30,404 nucleotides of DNA from Prototheca cutis (Eukaryota > Chlorophyta > Trebouxiophyceae > Chlorellales > Chlorellaceae). Positions 1-10,271 of the stretch are shown here, in pieces (position 1 is the stretch's first letter; each line of letters opens with the position of its first letter). The position numbers and the translations under genes are program-made. The notes beneath the pieces are model-generated. The model ran no database searches, had not been told where the DNA came from, and was given only the letters and a program-made list of their open reading frames with translations. The stretch covers positions 775,485 to 805,888 of the forward strand of contig BCIH01000008.1 of the NCBI GenBank assembly GCA_002897115.2, read 5' to 3'.

Positions 1-19
1 AACAACAACAACCACCCAC

Positions 20-3000
20 CAAAACTGCCGATTTTCTTGTTGATGGCGGAGACGAGCCAGTCAAACAGGCGGGCATAGATGGTCTTGGCCAGGGCGTCCC
101 GGGATTCGCTGGCGGCTTGGGGGTCGAGCGTCTTCTCGATGCGCTCACCCCGCGCCTCCAGCACCCGCCGGGTCAGGGCTGCAAACAGCGCCTCGGGCAT
201 CACCCCCAGCAGCCGAGCCGCGGTCTCCAGCGAGTCCTCGGCCTCGGCGTCGGCAAGCATCGTGTCGTCGGTGCCGTCCTCAGCCGTAAACACGCAGTTG
301 CCCAGGTGCAGCACCGCCGCCACACAAGAAAGCACAGCGTGGACGTCGTCATCACCCAGACCAATCACGCGCATTGCGTCCAGGGTGTGCCTGCAGGGTG
401 ATGAGACAAGGGTTTAGGTCTCAGGGTTTGAGTGGGGATGTTGTCGTGTGAGATGGTCGGGGAGAACGAGCGACTGCGACCCCAACCCCCGTGCAAGCCC
501 AGTCCGAGTCCGAGTCCTCACCAGTGCCGCCAGCACCCCCCCCCCCCCCCCCCCCAAACACACACGCGCGCAGGGGGGAAAGAAAAGAAAAGAACGAACC
601 AGAAGCGAGCGACAGAACGCACCCAAACTCCTCGGCGTCGTCGACGTGCTGCAGCAGCACGGCATCCGATTGTGCAAGGTACCGGAAGCTAGAGACACCA
701 CCCTCGAGCCTGCGGTGATGTCATCGTTGTCAGGGGTGTTTTCCGGTTCGTGATGGGTGCATCGCGGATTGCAAGGCCAACCACTGTGCACTGCCACCGG
801 TCAGCATGCCATGACCCCAGCCAGCTAGCCAGTCTGTCCCACCAAGAACCCACCCAAACTCGCGGCGCTGGTCCGGGGAGGAACCCTCGAGCAGTTGGTA
901 AAAGATGTGGTAGCTGCGCTCGGGTGTCTTGATGCTCACCACCCGAGACCTGGTGGCGTCGAAGGGAGGGCGGGTTTGACAGAGCAGGGTTGCTGCAGCC
1001 TGGACAGCAATGTCCTCGAAATCACAACCCCACCTGCCCTCCTGGCCAACAGGCCAGCATCAACAACCATAACACTGCATGACGATCGACCAGGGCCCCA
1101 CGCAGCACACCTTTCCAGCAGGTAGGTTGAGATCGAGGCACCTACCACACGCCCCACCACGTCAAAATCGATCTGGACAAACTTGCCTGTACGGGGTTGG
1201 GGGGATGTAGCAGGGGTAAGCGGGTGCGCTTGGGCATTGCGAGGCAAGGACAGGCTGTGTACTCTCGCATGCACAGACATCACGCACCCCAGCCGGAACC
1301 CTGCAGAATTGATTCCGTCCTGCGCCCCCCCCCCCCCCCCCAACACCCACACAAACACAACCAGGCTAAAAATACCATCTCACCAAAACGCGAGGAGTTG
1401 TCGTTACGAGAAGTCTTGGCATTTCCAAAGGCCTCCAGCAGTGGGTTGGACTCCAGCACCTGCTCTTCCACGGGCGCCGCGTAGCCCAGCGCCCCCACGC
1501 TGGCAGTACGGCCACCCAGGCCCCGCGCCATGCCCGGGGCCTCAGTGTTCGGGATGACACGTGAAGAAAGCCCGGCGCCGGCACCAGCGGCTCCGGAACC
1601 GGCCCGGTGGGCAAGGTACTGCATCACCAGCTTGGCGCTCTCCGTCTTGCCAGCGCCCGACTCGCCCGAAATCAGGATGGCCTGGCGCTGCTCGTCCATC
1701 ATCATCGCGCTGTACGCCTGCAGGTGAGTGTGATTTGAAGGGGAAGGTTGTGGTACAAGTGAGCAGGCCACGCCACAGTCGGCGGCGGTCGTGGTGGCAG
1801 CGGGCAAGTAACGCAGTGAAGTTATGTAATCCCCGCACCCATGAGTCACCGACCTGTTCAGCGATGGCATACACGTGCGGGCTCAGCTCGCCCAGGGGGA
1901 CGCCACGGTACTGCGCCATCATGCGCTGGCCATACAGGCCGCGTACCTTCTTGTGTGGGTTGACCTGTACAGTTTTGCTTTGTTTTGTTTTGTTTTGTTT
2001 GTTTGTTTGTTTGTTTTTTTTNGGGGGGGGGGGTCGCGCGGAGGAATAAGAGGCATAAGTAGTTATGCCCAGCGTCCTTGTTCGTCACGGGAACCCCCGA
2101 CAATCCCCCAAGAGACATTCATCATCCCCCCTTCGGAGGCCCTGCAGTCCACAATCCCAGCACAGACATCCGCCACTCACCGCGATTAGGATGGTCCCCG
2201 AGTAGGTGTAGATGGCATCCAGGCCATACCGGACCTGCAGAGTGTGCAGGATCCTGCAGACAGTGGGGTGAGGGGATGCGGGATGAGTGTGCGTCAATGG
2301 TTGGCATGCAAAGGATGCACAGAGATACGGACTGGAGGTTGCGCTGTCGCCACAAACGAATGCACACAAACTACCCCTCTCCCTCCAATCCCGCGTATCC
2401 CAACACAGCCAAAAGCCCCTACCCTGGCTCGTGTAAAAAGTCAGACTTGACCAGGTCGTCGATGACGTCATCACGCTCATTCTGCAGACGGCACACGCAT
2501 ACGTTTGAGGGCTTCGGTGTCCGCGCATGTACAGACGCATGCAGCCATATTGCAGCCTGACGACTGTGCCGCGTCCTCTCCCCCTCCTCCAGCCACCAAA
2601 AAAAAAAGCTCTCAAACCCAACGTCGCACCCCAACAATAATTTCGACATGGCGCACCTGGAGATGGGCGGTGTCAGCGTTGATGTGCACAGTCTCCCCAT
2701 TCGACAATCGGATGGTGAGCTCCAGGCCTTCTGATGTCCTTGATACCGTCTGCGTTGCGTGGGAGGTGCCACACGGTTGCATCCAGTACCTTCCAGCCAC
2801 GGAGAAGCTGGGCCCCTCCAGTCCCACTGTACACTGCCGCCAAATACTCCCTGTGCCCTGTCCGTCCCATCCCCCTGAGGCGTACAACGCCATGCATACC
2901 CTCCAAAAGAGGATTCCCTCAAAAAATCACCACCGGCAAGGTCCTCCATGCACGGATCATGCAATGGAACATTGTTGGCGTCACAGCTCGCAACCGCACA

Positions 3001-3124
3001 CCTGCACATAGCCAGCCAGCCACTGCGTGGTCCTCTTCTTGGTGCCGTCTGCAGCGACACGACCCGTGAAAATTTCCTTTGGAGCCCATACCGCCGCGCC
3101 TGGATGGTAGACCTGCGCGAACAT
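20..3124 (-). CDS. Myosin heavy chain, class XI-like, motor-domain N-terminal part (partial)
   Basis: Actin-based motor ATPase. Ten exons on the minus strand read in phase: 3124-3002, 2749-2657, 2481-2423, 2253-2181, 1964-1854, 1717-1384, 1186-1111, 949-854, 688-623 and 390-20, about 467 residues; a GT donor at 19-18 shows it continues past the left edge. The start at 3124 ([13 protein letters not shown]) is the first Met of a short N-terminal region. Visible motor motifs are [28 protein letters not shown], the P-loop [10 protein letters not shown], switch [11 protein letters not shown], then YLLERSRVV and an LFDWLV helix near the last exon. Switch I and YLLERSRV resemble plant class XI. Loop 1, after the P-loop helix (MQYLAHRAG...), is unusually long and Gly/Ala-rich, about 40 residues before [19 protein letters not shown]. 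Neck, coiled coil and tail lie outside, so the class is provisional. Divergent from the allantoate gene. Confidence 0.93.
1971..2033. repeat. TTTTG/TTTG simple repeat followed by poly-G inside a myosin intron
   Basis: Pentanucleotide TTTTG units pass into tetranucleotide TTTG units, a T run, one ambiguous base at 2022 and a G run. It lies between myosin exons 4 and 5. The ambiguous base sits at the T/G homopolymer junction, a typical sequencing weak point. Similar C/G runs occur in other introns of this gene (about 538-555 and 1326-1341). Confidence 0.8.
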
Positions 3125-4268
3125 TGCAGGTGGCCGCGGACCAGGGTGGTTATGGCAACGCCCTCGGGCACATCCCGCAGCAGTCCGCGTTCACATGCGA
3201 CTCCCTTGCACCGACCTGGGAAAGAGCCCTTTGCAGTGGCATATTGCCACTACCTTTCCTCAAAGTTGCTCGGGACTGTGTCATGCTCCCTGGCTCCCTG
3301 CATGCGCCGGGTCGCCGGTGCTCTTGTCACTCGACAGCTCCGGCACCCCGTGGAGCCAACGCAAACAAAGAGGCGCCGCTCTATCAAAGTCCTTCGTCTG
3401 TCATGAACATATCGACAATAAATTGCTTCGGTCATTGAGAGCCACGCTCTTCGCAACTCCTGGGCGTGGGTGCTTTTTTGATCTGGGCGAACTATGGTTG
3501 CCGGAGAGTCCCGCCGATCTGAGGGCGCCCAGCGAGGCGCGACGGGTGCGAACAGCCCATGTCTCGGCTCGGCGTCGCTTCAATCCCGCAAACGCGTTGA
3601 CGGGCAAGTTTCCAGCACAGAGTTGTGTTTCAAGTATTACACTCGCCCGGAATCGGGGAGGATCGTGTCGTACGTTTGAGCCGCCCAAGCCGCCTGAGGC
3701 CATCGACGCTTTGTGCATGTTGGAGGCACTGAGCGATGGTATTGGGCATTATGGAGCTTCCATAGTGATTGAGATCTATAGCTCGTTGCCCACAATGGCT
3801 CATGATGGGGTTGGGGCCTCGCTACTGTCCATGGAGCGGGCCCATACTGGTGGTTGCGCACACCGTCGCTCCGTCGCGCAGGAATGCGAACAATGTTCCA
3901 TTAAAAACAAGCGACGACTGCTCCAACTGCTTTTGAACATGAGGAAAGAAATCACGCTGCTGTGATGAACTTGCATGCGTGCAGGCCCGAGGGGTATGTC
4001 GCCCGCTAGCTAGGGTTTGGTGTCACGTTTGGGGGCTGAACACACCCGGAAGCTCCTGAGGGCTTGCCAGGGACCGAAACCGTCGTCATCGGTACACGGG
4101 CAGCGGTGATGTGCACTGATCAGCATTTTAGCTTCTTCGCATCTACTGCTGATCTCAAGATTTGGCCTGCGTGGCCCGGCGAGGAGAGGATTTGTTTTGT
4201 TGCCGAGATTTTCACTCCCCTAAGCTGACGGCTTGACGGTGGGGGTGCTGCGCGGGCACGAACTCGGC
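3125..4268. other. Intergenic region between divergent myosin and allantoate amidohydrolase genes
   Basis: This 1.1 kb stretch separates the two start codons and must hold both promoters and 5' UTRs. An open frame of 256 codons runs on the plus strand at 3195-3965, but its composition looks random and it shows no recognisable motif. I see no tRNA, repeat or clear core promoter element. Confidence 0.5.
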
Positions 4269-6299
4269 ATGGCCCGCGCATCAGTGACAATCATTTGTAC
4301 ATGTGCATGTTTACTTTCTCTATGTTTACTTGGCGCTCATGCGCAACAGCAGCTGCCGCCAGAGCTCCTTAGGAAGATCCTCCATGAGGTCAGTCGTGCC
4401 AGGCTAGGAAGCATGGGTTGGACGTGCTGAAGATCCGTGAGCATGCCGTTCAGGGAGTCGAGTTTCTTTTACTTGGGATTCACTTGTTACAATTCTGCTG
4501 CTTCAAATCATGCTGCAGGAGCCAAATTATATGCTTCAAGAGTTGGCCAAGGTGGGTGGGCGCTGTTCGTCGGCTGATGCCATGTGCGGCTTGGCATGGC
4601 CTGCATGGTGCCAGGGCCTGCACTGCACCAGAGTGCACACGTGACCTTTGTCACAAACTCCCCTGCAGATTTCTGAGGAAGAGGGCGTGCTGACAAGGAC
4701 GTTCCTGAGCCCCGCCCACATCCGCGCCGCTGAGCAGGTGTGTGGGTGATGAATTGTAGAGAGAGTCTGGTTCATTTTGACCAGGGGCTTCTCCATCAAG
4801 GAGGTTCTGCATGCCAATGAATTCCAGCAGCCCTGACACAGCTCAAGGAATGGATGGCTGGTGCCGGCCTGACGAGCTGGATCGACGGCGTGGGCAACGT
4901 TCATGGCCAGCTGTCTGGGAAGAACGCTGCTGCCGACGAGCCCCTGCTGGTGGTGGGGTCACACTACGACACCGTGCGTGACGGCGGCAAGTATGACGGT
5001 GCGCTGGGAATCATCTCCGGCATCGCCGCGGCCAAGGCGCTGGCGATGACGGCTGCGCTGGAGGCCGGCGCCCTGCGCTGGCCCCGCGATTTTGCTTCAA
5101 GTATGGATGGACCGAGTGACGACAGGGCAGGCGATGATGAGTGTGGCACGACACGTATTGCTGCCAGGATCGACATGGCGGCGCCACTGCTGCAGCTTCC
5201 CGCCGACATCGCGTCGACCCTGACTGGGCCCCTGCGGCCGGTGCGGGTGGTGGGATTCACGGACGAGGAGGGCGTCCGGTTCGGGTCGACGTACCTGGGC
5301 AGCCGTGCACTGACGGGCCACCTGGCTGGCAGTGGTGCGCTGGATTCGCGCGACCGCAGCGGCGCCAGCCTTGCCGAGGCGCTCGCGGCCCGCCCCGGCT
5401 TGGGGCCCGATGCGGACGGCACCGCTCCTGCGTTGGGACAGCTGTCCCTCGGCCCGGGGAAAATCCGTGCATACGTGGAAGTGCACATGGAGCAGGGACC
5501 TGTGCTCGAGGCAGTTGGCCAGCCTCTGGCTGCGGTGTCGGGCATCGCCGGCCAGACCCGCCTGGCGCTGGTCCTGGCGGGTGAGCAAGGACACGCAGGG
5601 ACGGTGCCCATGGCCACGCGCCGCGACCCGCTGCCGGCCGCCGCGGAAATTGTCCTGGCTCTAGAGCGGCGCTGCAACGGTGGGCTGGTGGGAAGCGCTG
5701 GTGAAGACGACAACAACAGCAAGAACAACTCCCGGGCCCCCTCAACCACTACGGGGCTGGTGTGTACGGTGGGGACGCTAGAGGCCTGGCCGGGAGCGAG
5801 CAACGTCATCCCCGGCTCGGTGAAGCTGAATGTCGACATCCGGAGCCAGTCTGACGAAGAACGCGAACTGGTGGTGGCAGACACGATCCGGGGATTAGAG
5901 GATGTCTGCGCACGGCGCGGGCTGCGCTGCGAGTGGGAGCAGACGCACGCCGCGCCTGCCGTGCTGGCCGACGCTGCCCTGGCCGAGGCCCTCACCGCCG
6001 CAATCCGGGACAGCCGCGGCCTGGTGGAGGGAGAAGACGTTGCTGAGGAATCAAACGACGCCGGCCCAACAGCGAAGAAAGCGGCAGCCCCAAATGCCCC
6101 AGGTCCACTGGTCAGCGGTGCGGGGCACGATGCAGCAGAGATGGCCAGTATTGCGCCTATGGGCATGATGTTTGTGCGCTGCAGGGCCNGCGTGAGTCAC
6201 AGCCCCGAGGAGTACGTTGCGCCCGAGGACGTCGGTGCTGCCACAGCCGCACTCTACACCTTTCTCCAGGCAGACCAGAAGCAGCAGCAGAAGGACTGA
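4269..6299 (+). CDS. AAH: Allantoate amidohydrolase (allantoate deiminase), secretory-pathway form
   Basis: M20-family metal-dependent hydrolase that releases ammonia from allantoate in purine/ureide breakdown; the plant enzyme acts in the ER. Exons 4269-4388, 4519-4551 (33-nt microexon), 4669-4737 and 4842-6299 all join in phase 0, giving 559 residues, near the usual plant length (about 525). The start at 4269 gives a signal peptide: MARAS, a hydrophobic Cys/Leu core, then GAHA followed by QQQLPPEL. Metal and catalytic motifs in order: GSHYDTV with GGKYDGALG, GFTDEEGVRFGSTYLGS, EVHMEQGPVLE, GQAGH-type GEQGHAGTVPM, GTLEAWPGASNVIPG, SGAGHDAAEMA and SHSPEEYV. Two insertions interrupt the family pattern: Asp-rich (around 5090-5190) and Ala/Lys-rich (6040-6105). 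An ambiguous base at 6189 falls where family members have Gly. A TGTAA at 6374, the green-algal poly(A) signal, may end the transcript. N-carbamoyl amino acid hydrolases are the main alternative; the signal peptide favours AAH. Confidence 0.93.
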
Positions 6300-6922
6300 T
6301 CACATGGCAGGTTTCTGGTCTTTGTACTGCTGAGCGAACACCAGTATTGATAGACGACTCTTTCTGGGCCTGGTGTAACAGGTGTCCTTGGACTGTGGGC
6401 CAAATACTCGCCGGAACAGCCCTTCCTCAAGTGACCATGCCATGCAAGCGTGCATGTATGCCGGTGAGAAGGCGGAAGCAAGGCAGCAGGGCAACTTCAT
6501 TTTCACGAGGTGTCTGTCACCAAAGACAAGGATAATGCCAGAGACAGTGCAAGGCGGGCGCTGCTGCAACGGCCTGGCCAGCTCCATGCTGGAGCAGCAA
6601 ATACTGCCGCAGCATGCAATGCCAGTCCATGAAATTTCAACCCTGATATCAGGTCTAGAGGGCAAAGATGCTGTTCCGCCAGCTGGGGCCTAAGAGTTTG
6701 ACAAGTTCCCTGAGCGACAGCACAAGGTTATGGACTGCCTGAGGCGGCGCCGACACAAGGCGCACCAAATCCCTGCATTACGTTGGAAGTGGAGCTGATG
6801 ACATGATGGAACCGGGGTCGATGCACAGCCTTATGAGTACGGGGACAAAAGGGCATCCAGTGACTCGCTTGCAGACCTGCCCACCAAAGATGGCACCTCG
6901 ACTGTCCGCAGCTCGCAACCAC
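6300..6922. other. Convergent 3' region between AAH and ATE1
   Basis: No gene recognised. It contains the 3' UTR of the plus-strand allantoate gene, including TGTAA at 6374-6378, and probably the 3' UTR of the minus-strand ATE1. Open frames here are short and motif-free. Confidence 0.5.
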
Positions 6923-9900
6923 TCACGCGATGCGCACGAGTTCGTCCGTCGTCGACGATGGCGTGGGCCTGCTCAGAAGAATCTTTCCCTCAAGGGCCAG
7001 CTCCCTGGCGCTGGGTGGCGCCCACGACTGGGACGTTGGTTGGTTGGAGAGAAGGTGGCGCACGTACTTTGTCATCAGGTGCTGGGCTTGCAAGCGAGAT
7101 GCAGGCAAATTCTTCACATCTCTACAACAACACACAGACAAACACCTGCTTCAAGACAAGCAAGCAGACAGGGCAACTCATGACCTGAAACACAAAAACC
7201 AGCAGCATCCTTGCCTCAGACAGCATGACGTGGGCAGGGCTGCTTTGTTCGATGCCGCTCCCGCTGGATCCCGCCTCCGTTATCATGTCAGCAAGGTTGT
7301 GCTTGCCAGGCTGTTATGTCATTGGCAGTGGATGCAGTGTGGGCAGCAGAGGTTGCAATAGAATTGCCAAGTAGAGTGCCGTTAAACTTGTTCATCCTCT
7401 GGCTTTGGTCGGAGGCATCCTTAGCCCTCCACCATCCTACAACCCTTTCCCCCCTTCACCACACACACACCTGAGCGAGGACAGACTCCACTTGCTGGAA
7501 CGGCACCCATCGTAGCGTCGTGGGGCACAGCAACTCAGATGGCTGGTATTCTCCCTGAGGGATGGCAATGAGAAGCATGTGTCAACAGATGGACAACCGT
7601 TTGCTCTGATCAGCCATTCTTTTCCTCCCTGTCGTGGTGGTGCAGCTCTCTGCACGATCAAAAAACAGATACCCTTCCAACCTTGTATCGCATGCGATGG
7701 CATGTGTGAAGATAGAAGCCCAGGTAATAAAATTGGAAATCTGGCGATGCAGCACTGCTTCGCTTGATCCAGTCAATCTCAAGCAGGCTCGACGCTTTGC
7801 CGAGCGCCAGGTGGCCCAGGTCTGGCAACAGCAGGGGAGGTCGTCGTGCTCGTGAAGGCAGGCAGATGACAGATCAAGCATTGCGTGCTTGGAAGGGTTC
7901 ACAGGCGTTTTCCAGGCAGCCTTCACGTGTGTTCAAAGTCCGCGACCAGAACACCCGCGAGGCATGAAAAACCAACAGACCTGGGTCCCAGAAAAAGTAG
8001 ACAGAGGACATGCACCGTGGCAGGATGTCAATCACGCTGACCGCCACAAGCCGGTCTGCAAGGCATTCGAGCATTGCTGTTGTTCAAGCGTTTTGTTTCA
8101 AGTGATGCTCTTCTGTCCAGCCAACTCGGTGGCAGAGTGCCATCAACACCTCAAATACCTGCCCCACTCCTTCTCGCTCGCACCCACCCACCTCCAAGCC
8201 AGTACTGGTGATGAAAGGAGCCAAACCCCTGGGTCAGGCACGATTCTGGGGCCACCCCCTGCGGCGCCGGACTGCGAATGAGCGGCGTCTTGCAAAGAAA
8301 GGAAGAAAATTTGGATGGTGTGACAGTTTCCGGGTCCTCCTTGTGGTGTTCAACCTGCAGGTGTCATGGTAGTGTAAAGACAAGGCAGTTTCCATGCGTT
8401 CGGCGCAAGGCTTCAGGTGGCTTCGATGGACGATGACGCCCAGCTGCACTCTGGCCCAAACAGCACCCCGCTTTGGAAATATCTCAACTCTCCTGATACT
8501 TTCTGAACAACGAAAACTCTTCCTCCACGAGGGCAGGAGAGCTGGGCACGAGTCGGAATCGCAAAAAAGTGCCCTTGCCCGAGTCGGATGCATCTGATCG
8601 CCCGATGCCCTGCTTGCGATGCATGAGCGAGGCCGGTGTTTGAGGGGAGCGTGTCTGAATTTCGCAGCCTTGCCGGCAGCAGCAGGGTTTGTTCAGTCCG
8701 GCTCAAGCAAGGTGCATGGGCTTGCTTTTGCCCCCCTACAGCCTATCACAATATCCCCATAAAAAACAGAGTGACAGCTCTTACCTGTGCGTTGAGTGTC
8801 ACCGGGGTTGGCAGCCGTGGCGGATGATCGCTCGCTGTACCTGGACCTTGAGCTGGTTGTGGTAGACCCATCGCAACAGCTGCCGTGCTTGCACTAGCAT
8901 TGGATGGCGGCGCAAAAAAATTGAGGTAGCCACGCTCCGCGGCAGCTGTCCAGCCGACAGGCAGCTTCACCTCAGCTTCCAGTGCTTGAACGATCTGGTC
9001 TGGGCTCACCCGTTCCTGCCCGGCCGGCAGAGCGCCACCGGCCTGCTGCCGGCGAAGCTTGGAGGCCCATGCGGCCAGCGCAAAGGCATAGGCCGTCGTC
9101 AGGGAAGGGCCGGGGGCATGGGCATCTGTGGCCCGTCGGCGGCTGGCAGCAGAAGGGACACAGACGTGTGGAGTGGGAGGCACAAGCCCAGCATTGTGGT
9201 CGCTTTCTGCTGGCTCGCTCCCCTGGACCCCCCCGGCTGTGAGACTTGGCAACATGCGGCCCACAGCTGCGTGGACAGCTGTCTCCAGCGCCCGCGCTGC
9301 GTCATCCAGTTCGGGGGGGACACCCTCGGACCGGACACGCTTGAGCCTCCCCTTGACAGTACTAGTCTCGGCGGCACCCATCTGTGAGGCCGCTCCCGAA
9401 TCCCCCGGTCTCTCCGCTGTCTCGCTGGGGCCTCCTCGCCGTTCCAGCGGCAGCGGGGCCGTGCCCGAAGCGTACCGCTGCCAGGATGTCCACAGGCGGT
9501 GCTGGGCTTTGCTTGGCCTGAACCGATCCGCGGCCAGGCGGATGCTGATGAGCTGGCAGCAGGTGTGTCCGTGGTCTGGACGGTACAGGTAGCGTCCCGA
9601 CCGGCGCCAGCCCCTGCAGTCAGTGTGTGATCCGTAGATCGCCCACACAACATTGACAAATGGTGACCACATTGTGATAGCAGCATGTTCTATCGCAGTT
9701 CCCTTCTCTGGAGCAGGCAAGGCCAGCTCTCGCGCAGGCCCGCTTCCTGCATGACGGGACGGCTCGCTACCGGGTCAGGCACTCCAGGACACCGCCTTGT
9801 CAGCCGGTGCACACACCTGTCCAGGAGGTCGTTGTAGACATCTACAGGCATTTGCAGCGCCATCATGCCGTGGGACACGGAGCAAGATTGGCCCTCGCAG

Positions 9901-9968
9901 TAGCCGCACTCGCCGGCATGGACGCCATAGTCTCGTATCACAGCCTTGCCCCCAAAGCCCGCCGTCAT
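6923..9968 (-). CDS. ATE1: Arginyl-tRNA--protein transferase (ATE1)
   Basis: Transfers Arg from Arg-tRNA to N-terminal Asp/Glu/oxidised Cys, marking proteins for the Arg/N-degron pathway. Well-supported exons (minus): 9968-9817, 9613-8785, 8654-8493, 8354-8192, 8055-7981, 7821-7682 and 7554-7471, together 535 codons. The N-terminal ATE domain shows GECGYCEGQSCSVSHG, then GWRRSGRYLYRPD, HTCCQLISIRL and RFRPSKAQHRLW, including the conserved Cys residues. A variable linker follows, then the C-terminal acyltransferase domain: FRLVPSSPALVEEEFSLF, GSFHHQYWLGDRLVAV, DILPRCMSSVYFFWDPDLG, LEIDWIKR, YYLGFYLHTCHRMRYKGEYQ and PSELLCPTTLRWVPF. Exon 3 to exon 4 (KYQ|VEHHKED) needs a non-GT donor. The C-terminus after 7471 is not resolved; an open segment at 7141-6923 with HLMTKYVRHLL and ending in TGA could be the last exon. 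Confidence 0.93.
8355..8492 (-). other. ATE1 intron 3 with apparent GA donor (GA-AG)
   Basis: Family sequence continues exactly across this gap in phase 0 (FRKYQ before, VEHHKEDPETVTPSKF after). The base pair after the CAG ending the upstream exon is GA, and the acceptor is a normal CTGCAG. A GT lies upstream at AAA|GTATCAG and another downstream at GAGA|GTTGAG. Neither gives an in-frame join: the first drops the Tyr-Gln codons and changes phase, and phase-compatible upstream acceptors for the second run into TGA. Confidence 0.6.
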
Positions 9969-10271
9969 TGCGGCCTTCAGGGCATGCCTCGTGGGCTTTT
10001 GGTCGTGTTTCCTTGTGGTAAATGCTGTTGATTACAGAAGCAGACCGGGATATGCAACGCCGCAGGTCCCTTGGCGCGCGATCGCTCGACGGAAAATGGA
10101 TCGCTCAACAAGGTTTCCTCTTGGTTTCGGGGTTGGCCACGCGACACCAAGCGCGGGGGGTGCCTGGGCCTCGAACGAGCCAAGCAGCGCTCCCCCATCT
10201 CATCGCTTCAAGCTCCCCTGGACAATGCCGCCGGGAGCAACCGGATCCAACACAACACGCCACTCGAGCGA
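9969..10271. other. Short spacer upstream of ATE1, downstream of the CBS gene
   Basis: About 300 bp between two minus-strand genes. It must hold the ATE1 promoter and the CBS-gene 3' UTR. No motif recognised. Confidence 0.5.

Noticed and set aside
3195..3965. Open frame of 256 codons on the plus strand in the myosin/AAH spacer
   Set aside because: Composition looks random, there is no motif, and long stop-free frames are common at this GC content. It sits where two promoters must be.
5101..5167. Possible intron (GTATGG...GCCAG) in allantoate amidohydrolase
   Set aside because: 67 bp is not a multiple of three and removal would destroy the downstream catalytic frame.
4964..6166. 400-codon open frame antisense to allantoate amidohydrolase
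   Set aside because: Ser/Ala/Pro-rich shadow of a well-supported gene; all conserved motifs are on the plus strand.
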